From an uncultured Clostridia bacterium (GTDB lineage Bacteria > Bacillota > Clostridia > TANB77 > CAG-508), in assembly GCA_934129745.1 (NCBI GenBank), contig CAKOWZ010000001.1, positions 124,001 to 188,000 of the forward strand: a stretch of DNA of 64,000 nucleotides. The letters run 5' to 3'. The translations under genes and the position numbers were made by a program. A model generated the notes under the pieces. The model saw only the letters and a list, made by a program, of their open reading frames with translations, did not search any database and was not told the DNA's origin. Of the stretch, positions 20,224 through 28,253 are shown piece after piece (the first letter of the stretch is position 1; every line of letters begins with the position of its first letter).

Positions 20224-21153
20224 ATGGACAATAAACTAAACAAAGATTTCTTTATTGAAACTTTAAAAAAACAGTATTCCAGAGAAAATGTAGATAAAAT
20301 ATTAAATGGTTTGTCATGTGAAAGAGCTGTGACATTAAGGATAAATACTTTGAAATCTGATGTTTGTGAAATAAAAGATTTTCTAAAAAGTGCTGAAATT
20401 GAATTTGATATTGTAAAGTGGAGTAATTGTGGATTAATTATTAAAAATAAAAGAGAAGTTGATTTACAAAATTTAAGCATTTATAATGATGGAAAAATTT
20501 ATTTGCAAAGTTTATCATCTATGTTGCCACCTATTATTTTAAGACCTGAAATTGGTGAAGATATATTAGATATGGCAGCTGCTCCAGGTGGAAAAACAAC
20601 TCAAATTGCAGCTTTAACAAAAAATCAGGCTAATATAACAGCCTGTGAAATGAATGTGATTCGTGCTGAAAGATTAAGGTATAATGTTGAAAAACAGGGG
20701 GCCAATTCAGTATATGTCATGCAAAAGGATTCTAGAAATATTGATGATTATTTTTCTTTTGATAGAATTTTACTTGATGCACCTTGCAGTGGAAGTGGAA
20801 CTTTGAATTTAAATGATGATAATGCTTTTAAGTATTTTTCTCCTAAATTGGTTAATAAGTCTAGAAGGACTCAAATTAGTTTATTAAAAAAGGCAATTAC
20901 TATTCTAAAAAAGGGAAAAGAACTTGTTTATTCAACCTGTTCTATTTTGAAAAATGAAAATGAGGATGTTGTAAATGAGGTTTTAACTTTTTTTAATAAT
21001 GGTAAATATGATTTTAAGATTGAGATTGTTCCTATTGAGTTTGAGGGAATTGATGAGTTGCCATTATTGCCAAGTTGTATTTCTGACACTATTTGTGTTT
21101 GTCCTAATAAAATGTATGAGGGATTTTTTGTTGCTAAGATTAGGAAAGTGTGA
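20224..21153 (+). CDS. RsmB/RsmF-like rRNA (cytosine-C5) methyltransferase
   Basis: SAM-dependent m5C RNA methyltransferase of the RsmB/NOP2 family, about 309 residues. Motif I is DMAAAPGGKTTQ; the two family cysteines are present in DAPCSGSG (motif IV) and YSTCSI (motif VI), so the covalent-catalysis machinery is intact. Family members methylate cytosines in 16S rRNA (RsmB or RsmF sites); the length and missing NusB-like N-domain favour an RsmF-type enzyme, but the target base cannot be read from sequence. The ATG at 20224 is preferred over the GTG at 20215 because AGGTGG overlaps the latter. It follows the YdbC-like gene closely. Confidence 0.88.
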   Translation: MDNKLNKDFFIETLKKQYSRENVDKILNGLSCERAVTLRINTLKSDVCEIKDFLKSAEIEFDIVKWSNCGLIIKNKREVDLQNLSIYNDGKIYLQSLSSMLPPIILRPEIGEDILDMAAAPGGKTTQIAALTKNQANITACEMNVIRAERLRYNVEKQGANSVYVMQKDSRNIDDYFSFDRILLDAPCSGSGTLNLNDDNAFKYFSPKLVNKSRRTQISLLKKAITILKKGKELVYSTCSILKNENEDVVNEVLTFFNNGKYDFKIEIVPIEFEGIDELPLLPSCISDTICVCPNKMYEGFFVAKIRKV

Positions 21154-21169
21154 AAGTTTTTGAATATTT

Positions 21170-21233
21170 GAAACATTTTGTGATTTAATAATCTCGCAAA
21201 TAAAAACGAGATTACTACATCACAAAATGTTTC
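21170..21233. terminator. Long imperfect palindrome after the methyltransferase gene
   Basis: GAAACATTTTGTGAT at the left pairs with ATCACAAAATGTTTC at the right, with an inner stem TAATCTCG/CGAGATTA. Its GAAACATTT edges resemble those of the elements at 9601, 39835 and 62916. Confidence 0.65.
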
Positions 21234-21609
21234 ATTGTTGTCGAAATTTGTCATAATTTTACGTACGATTTTTGTTGTGTTTCCAGTATTTTTATGATTT
21301 AATAAATATAGATTGATTGATATCTTAATTTGTTTTATTTAAGTTTTATATAGAATTATTTCTTAACTATTTGTATAAAAATATTATAATTGAATCTTGA
21401 TTTTTTATATGTGTCATTTAAATTGGTTCTCTTTAATTTACCATAAAAATAATTTGATTAATGATTTATAATTTACAATTTATTAAAATTATATAGTTTT
21501 GTATTTTCTGTGCTTATATAGTTTTATAATTTCTTAAAATAGTTTTATAAATTCTTAAAATTAATTCTTGTATTTTACCCACAAATTTGTTAAAATAGAG
21601 GTGATAATT
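21234..21609. other. AT-rich gap with tandem 21-bp repeat
   Basis: No gene is visible. The gap contains TTGTCGAAA (21238-21246, resembling a Spo0A box), the left inverted repeat at 21310-21323, and a 21-base tandem duplication TAGTTTTATAA-TTCTTAAAA at 21519-21539 and 21540-21560 that differs at one base. Confidence 0.5.
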
Positions 21610-22504
21610 ATGAAAAAAAATAAAAATAATGACTATAAGCCAACTAATGATTATATGTTTAGTAGGGTTTTTGGTGATAATGATTCCAGAGAAATATTAA
21701 AATCCTTTTTGCAATCAATTTTAACAGATATTGAAATTATTAAAATTGAATCTGTAAAACAAGCACATTTAGATGCAAATTCTATAAACAAAAAGTTTAG
21801 CAGAATGGATATCTTGGCAACTGTCAATAATAATTTGAAAGTCAATATTGAAATGCAAATGGCTGATCTTCATAATACTATTGACAGAAGTTTATATTAT
21901 GTTGAAAGATTAGCTACTAAGGACTTGGAGAAAAATCAAAGATATACGAATCTTCCTAAAACAATTTGTATTTGGATTTTAAACTATGATATTTTTGAGC
22001 CTGATGCTCCTTTTCATGATATTTCTCGTTTAAGACGTGATTATAATTTTAAAATCTTAACTGATAAACTGGAAATGCATTATATTCAATTACCTAAATT
22101 TAAAAAAGAATGTAAACATATTTCAACTGCTCTTGAACAATGGCTAACTTTTATTATTAATGATGATTTGGAGGAGGTTAAGAATATGGATAATAAGCTT
22201 ATTCATGATGCACAATCAAAATTAGATTTATTAAATGATAGTGAAGAAGCAAGAGAAATTGCTGAAAGAATTGCTGATGCTGAAAGAAATGAGCGTGATG
22301 CTTTGGATTATGAGAGAAAGGCTGGTATTGCTGAAGGACGCGCAGAAGGTATATCTCAAAAAAATCTAGAAATAATTAAAAATATGTTAGCTGAGAATTT
22401 AGATATTGATTTAATTTCAAAAATAACTAAAACAGACAAGGAAGAAATTTTAAGAATAAAAAATAATTTATAGAAGATATAAACAGTTAAATATCAATCA
22501 ATCT
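21310..22504. mobile_element. Possible small mobile unit: Rpn-family gene between 14-bp inverted repeats
   Basis: AGATTGATTGATAT at 21310-21323 is the exact reverse complement of ATATCAATCAATCT at 22491-22504; similarity continues loosely for another 12-15 bases inward. The pair brackets a single gene of a family linked to recombination. No clear target-site duplication was found and AT-rich sequence raises the chance of coincidence, so this is a suggestion only. Confidence 0.3.
21610..22473 (+). CDS. Rpn-family (PD-(D/E)XK) recombination-promoting nuclease / putative transposase
   Basis: A 287-residue protein of the PDDEXK_2/Rpn family. The N-terminus KPTNDYMFSRVFGDND is the family hallmark; the nuclease core is read as RMDILATVNNNLKVNIEMQM, giving the D...ExQ pattern, followed by RSLYYVERLATKDL and a long charged C-terminal helix (ERIADAERNERDALDYERK) ending in a short AEGISQKN motif. 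E. coli RpnA-E are DNA endonucleases that raise RecA-independent recombination; many Firmicute copies are annotated as transposases although mobility is unproven. The ATG at 21610 has GAGGTG six bases upstream. A terminator follows directly. Copies of this family are usually multiple per genome; only one is present here. Confidence 0.85.
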   Translation: MKKNKNNDYKPTNDYMFSRVFGDNDSREILKSFLQSILTDIEIIKIESVKQAHLDANSINKKFSRMDILATVNNNLKVNIEMQMADLHNTIDRSLYYVERLATKDLEKNQRYTNLPKTICIWILNYDIFEPDAPFHDISRLRRDYNFKILTDKLEMHYIQLPKFKKECKHISTALEQWLTFIINDDLEEVKNMDNKLIHDAQSKLDLLNDSEEAREIAERIADAERNERDALDYERKAGIAEGRAEGISQKNLEIIKNMLAENLDIDLISKITKTDKEEILRIKNNL

Positions 22505-22515
22505 TATAAAACTAT

Positions 22516-22577
22516 AAAAAACTAAACTTAAAAATTAATCCACTATTTAGTGAATTGATTTAAGGCTTAGTTTTTTT
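22516..22577 (+). terminator. Terminator after the Rpn-family gene
   Basis: AAAAAACTAA (22516-22525) pairs with TTAGTTTTTT (22567-22576); an inner stem AAATTAATCCAC/GTGAATTGATTT has two mismatches; the right arm supplies the T-run. Confidence 0.75.
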
Positions 22578-22689
22578 CATATTTTTATGATTTTTGATAT
22601 CTAACTATTTTATAAGTTACTAAAATTGATCATATAAACAATCCAAATATACCTATAATTGTCTTGTCATCAAATATTTCATATGATTA

Positions 22690-22696
22690 TGTCGAA
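22690..22696 (+). promoter_or_regulatory. Candidate Spo0A box
   Basis: TGTCGAA, the core of the 0A box, lies 50 bases upstream of the -35 of the next gene. A single heptamer match is weak evidence; a sporulation regulator is plausible because spoIIE is present in this genome. The rest of 22578-22745 shows nothing else. Confidence 0.3.
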
Positions 22697-22745
22697 AAAT
22701 AGGATAAAGTGTCAAAAAAATATTAAAAAAATATTTGAAATACTA

Positions 22746-22775
22746 TAGACAAAACCACCGAAAACTTTGTATAAT
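22746..22775 (+). promoter_or_regulatory. Sigma-A promoter of the Asn/Gln-rich protein gene
   Basis: TAGACA (22746-22751), 18-base spacer, TATAAT (22770-22775). It places transcription start near 22782, which rules out the in-frame TTG at 22767 as translation start. Confidence 0.65.
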
Positions 22776-22808
22776 ATATGTATAAAAAATAACTATAGAG
22801 AAGAGGTT

Positions 22809-24422
22809 ATGAATGTGGGAACAAATGAGAATGAGAGAAATATAAATGAAATCAATCCAGATTTTGATGTGATAAAAAATGCTGAAACATTTGAAAATAC
22901 AGGAAATGCAAATGATAAAGTAATAGATTTTGATGCTACTCAAAGAATTGACTTTTTAGGAGAATTAATAAAAAATACTGAAAGAGCAATTGCAAATTCT
23001 TCTAAAGAACAACATATAGATCAAAAAGTAGAACAACAAGAAGAAAAACAACTAGATCAACAAATAGGACAATCTCAAATAAGAAATGTAGAAAAAATAC
23101 AACAAAATGATGTTAATCAAAATGAAAACATTACAAATGAAATAAATAATGAAATAATTGATATTCAAAATTCTAGTTCTGAAATATCTGCAGAACCTAT
23201 TGCACAACAAGAAAATTTATCTAATATATCTAATGAAAATGTGCAAAAAAATCCAGCCGAAATTAATATTGAAACAAATGTTGTGAACATTGAAATGGAA
23301 AACAATGAAAAAACTGTTGAATCAACAGAAAACATTAATAATGTTTATTTAAAAAATGAAAATATAGATAATAATCAAAAAAATGTACAACAAAGCAATA
23401 TTAATTTTATAATATGTGATTCAGATATAGAAGTTTCAGAAAAAAGAAATAATATAATAAATGCAAAACAAACTTTAGAAAATGAAAATATTTCAGATGA
23501 AGAGGTTGCTTTAAAAAATGATGAAGAAATTCTTAAAGATAAGGAAAAACAACATGCACAAGATAAAAAAGATTATAGATTAGAAAGAATGTTGTTTGAA
23601 AGAATAAATAAAATGCAAGGTAAAATTAAGGAATCTTTAGAATTAATAAAAAAATTTGAAAGAATAAATGCTAAAGAGGAAAATTTACCTAATATAGTAA
23701 CTACATTACATGATAAATTAACACAAGAAGTTATCAAACAATTTAGAACAGTTGGTATTGAATTTAATATGAAATCATATTTAGTTCAATCAGTTGTTTC
23801 AGATTTGTTAGCAAGATTTGGGGAAGGAATAACTGAGTTTAAAGAATGTTCTGAAAACTTAAATTTTGTTAGAGAGGTTCAAGATGACTTTGAGTCAAGA
23901 GTTGAATTAGCACCAACTAGTAAGGTTAAAAATTTATTTGCTAGACTTAGGGGAATGTTCAAACCTGAGAGAAAACAAGAAAAATTGGAAGAACTTGAAA
24001 GAGAAAGACAAGAAAAGAAACTTGAAGAAGCTAATATTCATTTAATAAAATATAAATTTATTAATAGTGAACTTGAGAAATATACTATTAAGAAAAATAT
24101 TGTGGGTAGTTTGAAAAAAGAAATTATAAATGGTCAAGGTTCAGGTTTAACAATGAACTTGAAAGATTTTATTTCTGAAAGAATTACTCCTGAAATGAAA
24201 AAATTAGGACTTGATGATTGTGTTCAAGAATTAGAACAAAGTATTTTTGAAGAATATAAATCAAGAAATAACGAAATTTCTAAAGAAGTTTTTGAACAAT
24301 TACCAATTTCTGAAATCAGAAGAGGAATTAAAGTTCAAAGAATTGATATTTTGCGTTCTAAAATGCATAATGTTGTTGATAATAAGTCTAATGAAGATGA
24401 TGAGGAAAAATTGGCTATATAA
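22809..24422 (+). CDS. Asn/Gln-rich coiled-coil protein of unknown function
   Basis: About 537 residues with no family I recognise. The first roughly 240 residues are low-complexity, rich in N, Q, E and I (for example QQEEKQLDQQIGQ), probably disordered. From about residue 245 the protein becomes charged and helical (RLERMLFERINKMQGKIKESL), with a basic/acidic stretch FARLRGMFKPERKQEKLEELERERQEKK and a folded-looking C-terminal helical domain ending IKVQRIDILRSKMHNVV. There is no signal peptide, membrane segment or catalytic motif. AGAGG lies only two bases before ATG 22809, so GTG 22815 (eight-base spacing) may be the true start. It is a single-gene unit with its own promoter, terminator and a possible Spo0A box, so a sporulation-stage role is conceivable but unproven. 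Confidence 0.75.
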   Translation: MNVGTNENERNINEINPDFDVIKNAETFENTGNANDKVIDFDATQRIDFLGELIKNTERAIANSSKEQHIDQKVEQQEEKQLDQQIGQSQIRNVEKIQQNDVNQNENITNEINNEIIDIQNSSSEISAEPIAQQENLSNISNENVQKNPAEINIETNVVNIEMENNEKTVESTENINNVYLKNENIDNNQKNVQQSNINFIICDSDIEVSEKRNNIINAKQTLENENISDEEVALKNDEEILKDKEKQHAQDKKDYRLERMLFERINKMQGKIKESLELIKKFERINAKEENLPNIVTTLHDKLTQEVIKQFRTVGIEFNMKSYLVQSVVSDLLARFGEGITEFKECSENLNFVREVQDDFESRVELAPTSKVKNLFARLRGMFKPERKQEKLEELERERQEKKLEEANIHLIKYKFINSELEKYTIKKNIVGSLKKEIINGQGSGLTMNLKDFISERITPEMKKLGLDDCVQELEQSIFEEYKSRNNEISKEVFEQLPISEIRRGIKVQRIDILRSKMHNVVDNKSNEDDEEKLAI

Positions 24423-24425
24423 GAT

Positions 24426-24488
24426 AAAACAAAACCGTAAAATGAACTATACTTTTTAGAGGATAGTTTAAAACGGTTTTGTTTTTTT
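24426..24488 (+). terminator. Strong terminator after the Asn/Gln-rich protein gene
   Basis: AAAACAAAACCGT (24426-24438) pairs with ACGGTTTTGTTTT (24473-24485), with an inner AACTAT/ATAGTT stem and a following T-run. Confidence 0.85.
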
Positions 24489-24515
24489 GAATATATGAAT
24501 AAAAAAATAAATGTA

Positions 24516-24551
24516 TTGAATTGTGATATTATAGGTGTTATAATAAACACC
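24516..24551 (+). promoter_or_regulatory. Nudix promoter with a dyad across the -10
   Basis: TTGAAT (24516-24521), 17-base spacer, TATAAT (24539-24544). The inverted repeat GGTGTT-ATAATA-AACACC (24534-24551) is centred on the -10, a typical place for an operator. A second dyad, TTTGAAAAA-TGTA-TTTTTCAAA, lies at about 24588-24609 in the leader. Confidence 0.55.
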
Positions 24552-24652
24552 GAAATATAAAAAAGTAAAGCAATGTAAGATATAAGTTTGAAAAATGTAT
24601 TTTTCAAATTATATGTGCTTTTAAATGTAAAAAGAAAGGAGTGAAAAATAAA

Positions 24653-25045
24653 ATGAAATATGAAAAATCATGTGGAGCTGTAATTTTTGATAATGATAAA
24701 GTGCTTGTTCTAAAACAAGTACAAGGTCATTGGGGATTTCCTAAAGGACATGTTGAAAATAATGAAACAGAAATTGAAACAGCAATTAGAGAAATAAAAG
24801 AGGAAACAAATTTAGATGTTGAAATTAATGAAAAATTTAGATATGTTGAAACATATTCTCCTAAAGAAAATGTAACAAAAGATGTTGTTTTCTTTGTTGC
24901 AAAAAAAATAGGGGGAGATGTTAAACCTCAAGAAGAAGAAGTTTCTGAAATAAAATGGGTTTCACCTAAAGAGGCTTTAGAGCTTGTTTCTTATGAATCT
25001 TCTAAAATTGTAATGGAAAAAATTATTAATGATTTAGGAATATAG
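24653..25045 (+). CDS. Nudix hydrolase, Ap4A-hydrolase-like
   Basis: A 130-residue Nudix protein. The Nudix box GX5EX7REUXEEXGU is seen as GHVENNETEIETAIREIKEE, lacking only the usual terminal Gly-hydrophobic pair (TNL here). The preceding CGAVIF and GHWGFPKGH match asymmetric diadenosine tetraphosphatase/NDX1-type enzymes that hydrolyse dinucleoside polyphosphates; MutT-like activity cannot be excluded. The start is ATG 24653, with AAAGGAG ending about 11 bases upstream; the in-frame GTG at 24641 overlaps that site. It is a monocistronic unit with its own promoter (dyad over the -10) and terminator. Confidence 0.85.
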   Translation: MKYEKSCGAVIFDNDKVLVLKQVQGHWGFPKGHVENNETEIETAIREIKEETNLDVEINEKFRYVETYSPKENVTKDVVFFVAKKIGGDVKPQEEEVSEIKWVSPKEALELVSYESSKIVMEKIINDLGI

Positions 25046-25079
25046 TGCATTTTGGGAAAATATCCCAAATGCATTTTTT
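25046..25079 (+). terminator. Terminator after the Nudix gene
   Basis: TGCATTTTGGGA pairs with TCCCAAATGCA (one bulged T) and is followed by TTTTTT, starting at the base after the stop codon. Confidence 0.85.
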
Positions 25080-25153
25080 AAAATTTAGAGAAAAATGGCT
25101 AAGATGTTGGTGATGAGGAGTTTATAGTTTGCCACAAATGAAAATTCCCACTC

Positions 25154-25183
25154 TTGACGTAATACATACAAATGTAGTACAAT
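25154..25183 (+). promoter_or_regulatory. Sigma-A promoter of the DEAD-box helicase gene
   Basis: TTGACG (25154-25159), 18-base spacer, TACAAT (25178-25183), giving a leader of about 75 bases. Confidence 0.65.
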
Positions 25184-25217
25184 AAACAAATAGCGAAAAA
25201 ATTAAAAAAGTCAGTAG

Positions 25218-25265
25218 AAAGGAGAAATAAAATCCGTATCAACAAAACGGATTAAAACAAAAAAT
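25218..25265 (+). promoter_or_regulatory. Leader hairpin between Shine-Dalgarno and start codon of the helicase
   Basis: The only good ribosome site, AAAGGAG (25218-25224), is 41 bases before the ATG. Between them AATCCGT (25231-25237) pairs with ACGGATT (25247-25253) around a nine-base loop. Folding removes 23 bases but still leaves about 18, so initiation may be unusual or regulated. Confidence 0.5.
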
Positions 25266-26870
25266 ATGAAAAAAGAAATAACAAAATTCGAAGAATTAGA
25301 TATATCAGAAAATGTCAAAAAAGCATTAAAAGAGATAAGATACAATAAAATGACTGATATACAAAAACAAGCAATTCCATGTATTTTAGAAGGAAGAGAT
25401 GTTATAGGACAATCTCAAACAGGTACAGGAAAAACAGCATCATTTAGTATTCCAATGATAGAAAAAATTGACAAAACATCCAAAAAAACTCAAGCAATAG
25501 TTTTATGCCCAACAAGAGAACTTGCAATTCAAGTAACACATGCTGTTAGAAGGTATTTAAAATATGAAGATAATATTAAATGTATAGCAATTTATGGGGG
25601 AGAGTCTATTGATAGACAGATATTAGGATTAAAAAAAGGTGTACAAATTATAATTGGAACACCAGGCAGAATTATGGATCATATGAGAAGAAGAACTATT
25701 AAATTAAATAATGTTAAAATGGTAGTTCTTGATGAAGCAGATGAAATGCTTAATATGGGATTTGAAGAAGATATTGAAACTATTTTAAAAGATGTTCCTG
25801 AAGATAGACAAACTGTGCTATTTTCTGCAACTATGAGTAAAAGAATTTTAGGTATTAGTAAAAAATATTTGAATAAACCTAAAAATATTAAAATTGAAGC
25901 AGAAGAATTAACTGTAGAGAAAATTAAACAAGAAGCAATTGAAGTAAAAGTAAAAATGAAAGATGAAACAGTATGCAGAATTTTAGATGTTATTCAACCT
26001 AAAAAAGCTATTATATTTTGTAATACTAAGAAAAAAGTTGATAATCTAATTGATGTTTTAAAATCAAAAGGTTATAAAGCTGAATGTTTACATGGTGATA
26101 TTAAACAAACACAAAGAGATAGAATTATGAAAAAATTAAAATCTGGTGATGTTAAAATTTTAGTAGCAACAGATGTTGCTGCAAGAGGTATTGATGTTAA
26201 AGGTCTTGAACTTGTTATTAATTATGACATCCCTCAAGAAATGGAATATTATGTTCATAGAATCGGTAGAACAGGAAGAAATGGTAATGAAGGAATTGCA
26301 TATACATTTTATACTGGTAAAGAAAAATCTAAGATTAAAGAAATTGAAAAATATGCAAATACTACAATTAAAGAAGGAAAAATTCCTACTTTAAAAGAAG
26401 TTGATGAAGTAAAATGTAGAAAATTTGTGGATAATGTAGAAGAAATTATTAATACTAAAGAATTTAAAAATACAGATATAATTGATAAATTATTAAAAAA
26501 TAATTATAAAATAGAAGATATAGCAAAAGCATTAGTTACTGTTCTTATGAATGCTGATTTTACTAATAAATCAAATTCCCTAATTTCTGAAAATGGATCA
26601 AATATCTCATATGAATTTACTCCAGATGAAAAAGGGAATGTTCGTTTATTTTTGAATGTTGGAAGAAAAGACAAAGTTATGGTTAAAGATATTATAGGAT
26701 GTTTTAAAGCACATACAGCATTAAATACTGATACAATTGGTAGGGTTAATTTACTTGATAATTTTTCTTTTGTTGAAATACCTGCTGAGTTTGTTAATGA
26801 AGTTATGAGAAATGTAAAAGGACAGGTTATTAAAGGGAAAAGTTTGAATATTGAAATTGCTAATAATTAA
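25266..26870 (+). CDS. deaD: DEAD-box ATP-dependent RNA helicase with DbpA-type RNA-binding domain
   Basis: A 534-residue DEAD-box helicase. Motifs in order: Q motif (F...MTDIQKQAIP), motif I SQTGTGKTA, Ia PTRELAIQ, II DEADEML, III SAT, IV IIFCNTK, V ATDVAARGIDV and VI HRIGRTGR. The C-terminal domain beginning near residue 455 (NVRLFLNVGRKDK ... VEIPAEF) is the DbpA-type RRM found in DbpA/YxiN and DeaD/CsdA proteins. Such helicases remodel rRNA during ribosome assembly, often at low temperature; whether it recognises 23S hairpin 92 as DbpA does cannot be decided here. The ATG is the first good start, but its leader has an odd hairpin after the Shine-Dalgarno site. The downstream gene converges from the other strand. 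Confidence 0.92.
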   Translation: MKKEITKFEELDISENVKKALKEIRYNKMTDIQKQAIPCILEGRDVIGQSQTGTGKTASFSIPMIEKIDKTSKKTQAIVLCPTRELAIQVTHAVRRYLKYEDNIKCIAIYGGESIDRQILGLKKGVQIIIGTPGRIMDHMRRRTIKLNNVKMVVLDEADEMLNMGFEEDIETILKDVPEDRQTVLFSATMSKRILGISKKYLNKPKNIKIEAEELTVEKIKQEAIEVKVKMKDETVCRILDVIQPKKAIIFCNTKKKVDNLIDVLKSKGYKAECLHGDIKQTQRDRIMKKLKSGDVKILVATDVAARGIDVKGLELVINYDIPQEMEYYVHRIGRTGRNGNEGIAYTFYTGKEKSKIKEIEKYANTTIKEGKIPTLKEVDEVKCRKFVDNVEEIINTKEFKNTDIIDKLLKNNYKIEDIAKALVTVLMNADFTNKSNSLISENGSNISYEFTPDEKGNVRLFLNVGRKDKVMVKDIIGCFKAHTALNTDTIGRVNLLDNFSFVEIPAEFVNEVMRNVKGQVIKGKSLNIEIANN

Positions 26871-26909
26871 GTTAAATTATATTATTTAGGTTATATTAAA
26901 TTATAAAAA

Positions 26910-27653
26910 CTAATTAAATTGTAAAGCAATTAATCCAACAATAACACCAATCAAATTTCCAATCATAGGAGATTTACCATTATCTAATTTATTAGATTCA
27001 GGTGTTAATTCACCAGAAATTATGTATAACATTGCACCTGCTGCAAAAGCCAAACATAATGAAATTATTTTATCAGAAATCCCGCCAATTAAACAACCAA
27101 ATAATGCACCAATACCGGTTGTTACACCAGAAAGAATTACATACCAGATTACTCTAATAGAACTCAAACCACCATGTTTTAATGGAATTGACATAGAAAT
27201 TCCTTCTGGAACATCATGAAAAGCAATTGCAATTGCAAGAGAATATCCTAATGTAAGTGATGCCTCAAACCCAGAACCAATTGCAAGTCCTTCTGGAAAA
27301 TTATGTATAGCAAGACCAATACTCACAATTATGCCTGTTTTCAATAATGATTGTTTTTGATTAGAACAAACTTTATTATTAAATTTTGATGCTACAATTA
27401 AATCACAAAAAAACATCATCAAAATTCCAAATAATATACCACATAAAACAGTAAATATACCTGAAATTTCCAATGCCTCAGGTATTAATTCAAAACAAAC
27501 AATAGATGTCATTAAACCAGAAGCCAAAGATAATATAAAACTCAAAAATTTATTAGTATTTGTTTTTAATAATAATCCAAGTACACCACCAATTGTTGTT
27601 CCAAAAGTACCAAAAAATAGGCCTAATAATGTTGTTTTTAATACATGTTCCAT
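26910..27653 (-). CDS. ZIP-family divalent metal transporter
   Basis: A 247-residue integral membrane protein of the ZIP family (ZupT-like), with about eight transmembrane helices. The two metal-site signatures are intact: HNFPEGLAIGSGF in helix IV and FHDVPEGISMS in helix V. ZIP proteins import zinc and often iron or manganese. Start ATG with AAAGGAG nine bases upstream. That ribosome site is part of a perfect 16-bp inverted repeat, suggesting control of translation or transcription. It lies downstream of the signal peptidase pair on the same strand, 76 bases away. Confidence 0.92.
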   Translation of the reverse strand: MEHVLKTTLLGLFFGTFGTTIGGVLGLLLKTNTNKFLSFILSLASGLMTSIVCFELIPEALEISGIFTVLCGILFGILMMFFCDLIVASKFNNKVCSNQKQSLLKTGIIVSIGLAIHNFPEGLAIGSGFEASLTLGYSLAIAIAFHDVPEGISMSIPLKHGGLSSIRVIWYVILSGVTTGIGALFGCLIGGISDKIISLCLAFAAGAMLYIISGELTPESNKLDNGKSPMIGNLIGVIVGLIALQFN

Positions 27654-27661
27654 GAAAAAAC

Positions 27662-27707
27662 TCCTTTAAAATAAACTTATAATTATATTACAGTTTATTT
27701 TAAAGGA
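27662..27707 (-). promoter_or_regulatory. Perfect 16-bp inverted repeat containing the ZIP transporter ribosome site
   Basis: TCCTTTAAAATAAACT (27662-27677) and AGTTTATTTTAAAGGA (27692-27707) are exact reverse complements with a 14-base loop that contains TATAAT on the minus strand. As RNA, the 3' arm holds the AAAGGA ribosome site; it is followed by GTTTTTTC, so it could also be the terminator of the sipW unit. Confidence 0.65.
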
Positions 27708-27729
27708 ATTTAATTATTACATTATTTTA

Positions 27730-28236
27730 TTATTTCATAAAAAATATTTTAATTATAAGTATAATTACTAATATAATAATAACAAAAATCAAATTATTAT
27801 AAAGCCACATTAAAATTTTACCAATAAAAGGTATTTTACCAATCATAATACCTTCAATTGTACTAGGGTCAACCAAATCAGGATCATCTATATTATTGTT
27901 ATCACCTTTTGTTTGATAAAATAATTTTCCATTAACTTGCATTTCTTTAACAATTCTATGAACAATAACTGTTGAATCTTTCCTAAAAGCAATTATATCA
28001 TTTAAATTCACATCTGTTGTATCATTAATTATTACCAAATCACCAATTTGAATTTCAGGAATCATACTCCCTGAGACAATTACAAATGCTTTTTTTCCAA
28101 ATATTGAAGGTGTTTTGTTTGGAAAAAAGAATGATTGTGTAATTAAATAACCATTTACAAAAATTACAAGAAAAATTATTGTATATTCAATTATATTTTT
28201 AATTTTTTTACTCTTATTTTTTTGTGTAGTTTTCAT
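27730..28236 (-). CDS. sipW: SipW-type (S26B) signal peptidase I
   Basis: About 168 residues with an N-terminal and a C-terminal membrane helix. The catalytic Ser is in VSGSMIP, followed by IGDLVII; the general base position carries His in VIVHRIV, as in SipW/eukaryotic ER-type signal peptidases rather than Lys of bacterial P-type enzymes; GDNN and GKIPFIG are the remaining family boxes. It cleaves signal peptides of exported proteins; B. subtilis SipW serves the biofilm proteins TasA and TapA, for which no homologue is seen here. ATG 28236 is chosen because AAAGGA lies nine bases upstream; an earlier ATG at 28257 overlaps the previous stop codon (ATGA) but has no ribosome site. It is encoded directly after a degenerate relative. 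Confidence 0.88.
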   Translation of the reverse strand: MKTTQKNKSKKIKNIIEYTIIFLVIFVNGYLITQSFFFPNKTPSIFGKKAFVIVSGSMIPEIQIGDLVIINDTTDVNLNDIIAFRKDSTVIVHRIVKEMQVNGKLFYQTKGDNNNIDDPDLVDPSTIEGIMIGKIPFIGKILMWLYNNLIFVIIILVIILIIKIFFMK

Positions 28237-28253
28237 ATTTTTAATTCCTTTAT

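Noticed and set aside
22767..22808. Upstream TTG start for the Asn/Gln-rich protein
   Set aside because: It overlaps the -10 hexamer and would lie before the transcript start.
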